Source: Ruegeria sp. R14_0
GTDB lineage: Bacteria; Pseudomonadota; Alphaproteobacteria; Rhodobacterales; Rhodobacteraceae
Reading direction: 5' to 3'
NCBI RefSeq assembly: GCF_017743975.1
Contig: NZ_JAGHRC010000010.1
Location: forward strand, 1-64,000
Length of the DNA: 64,000 nt
Shown here: positions 63,975 through 64,000 of the stretch, piece after piece
How positions within the stretch are numbered: position 1 is the stretch's first letter
Layout of the letters: every line of letters starts with the position of its first letter
The notes under the pieces: generated by a model
The model's input: the letters and a program-made list of their open reading frames with translations, nothing else
What the model was told of the DNA's origin: nothing
Databases searched by the model: none
Program-made: the position numbers and the translations under genes

Positions 63975-64000
63975 GCGCCCCCTTTTTCCTGGCTTGCTCA

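Noticed and set aside
1..64000. CRISPR arrays, rRNA or tRNA genes
   Set aside because: No regularly spaced direct repeats and no tRNA or rRNA sequence were recognised on reading both strands; a covariance-model search would be decisive.

Overview
The window looks like part of a plasmid, megaplasmid or chromid of a marine-type alphaproteobacterium, most likely a member of the Rhodobacteraceae (Roseobacter group). The evidence is the alphaproteobacterial ccm gene style, a DnaA-like plasmid replication initiator with a divergent parAB pair and parS-like palindromes, HlyU-, DUF3768- and DUF932-type genes, and protein sequences that read throughout as Rhodobacteraceae. This taxonomic call is inference; no rRNA or other marker gene is present.

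Region 1 (1-24.0 kb) is a copper and cytochrome c island. It holds the end of a DsbD/ScsB-type reductase, the haem-lyase half of cytochrome c maturation (ccmF-G-H-I), a Met-rich outer-membrane protein gene broken by an amber codon, two L,D-transpeptidases, a run of four c-type cytochromes interleaved with a multicopper oxidase and a DsbA/ScsC-like protein, then copZ, the Cu+-ATPase copA and cueR. A second arm carries a cupredoxin, CopB and a large CopA multicopper oxidase. Four near-identical CueR-type promoters (6220, 9591, 15530 on the minus strand, 15584) tie the outer-membrane gene, the transpeptidase-cytochrome-oxidase operon, copZ and copA into one copper regulon.

Region 2 (24.1-27.0 kb) is a nest of insertion sequences: an IS200/IS605-type element whose tnpA ribosome binding site lies inside a perfect 27-bp stem, and an IS110-family (IS1111-type) element sitting inside an older, decayed IS6-type transposase.

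Region 3 (27.0-31.6 kb) is the replicon backbone: a tyrosine recombinase, ParB, ParA, an iteron-like origin and a DnaA-like initiator, with two GTAACCC-N2-GGGTTAC palindromes beside parB.

Region 4 (31.6-39.1 kb) is a defence island: an AbiE-type toxin-antitoxin pair with its own palindromic operator, a small protein plus SMC/RecF-like ATPase pair with a zinc-hook-like CPLC, and a type I CBASS made of a Cap15-like membrane effector and a CD-NTase.

Region 5 (39.3-56.9 kb) holds ordinary metabolic and stress genes (DMT transporter, SDR, thioesterase, GMC oxidoreductase, homocysteine methyltransferase-like protein, Dps, CsbD, a SqrR/BigR-like repressor) and one unusual kinase-like/TolB-like/TPR fusion.

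Region 6 (56.9-64.0 kb) is a second mobile-element backbone: DUF3768, a 37-residue protein, a 620-residue ParB-like protein, VapBC with an overlapping third gene, and DUF932. The DUF3768 and DUF932 genes are each preceded by a long duplicated leader containing a conserved stem-loop.
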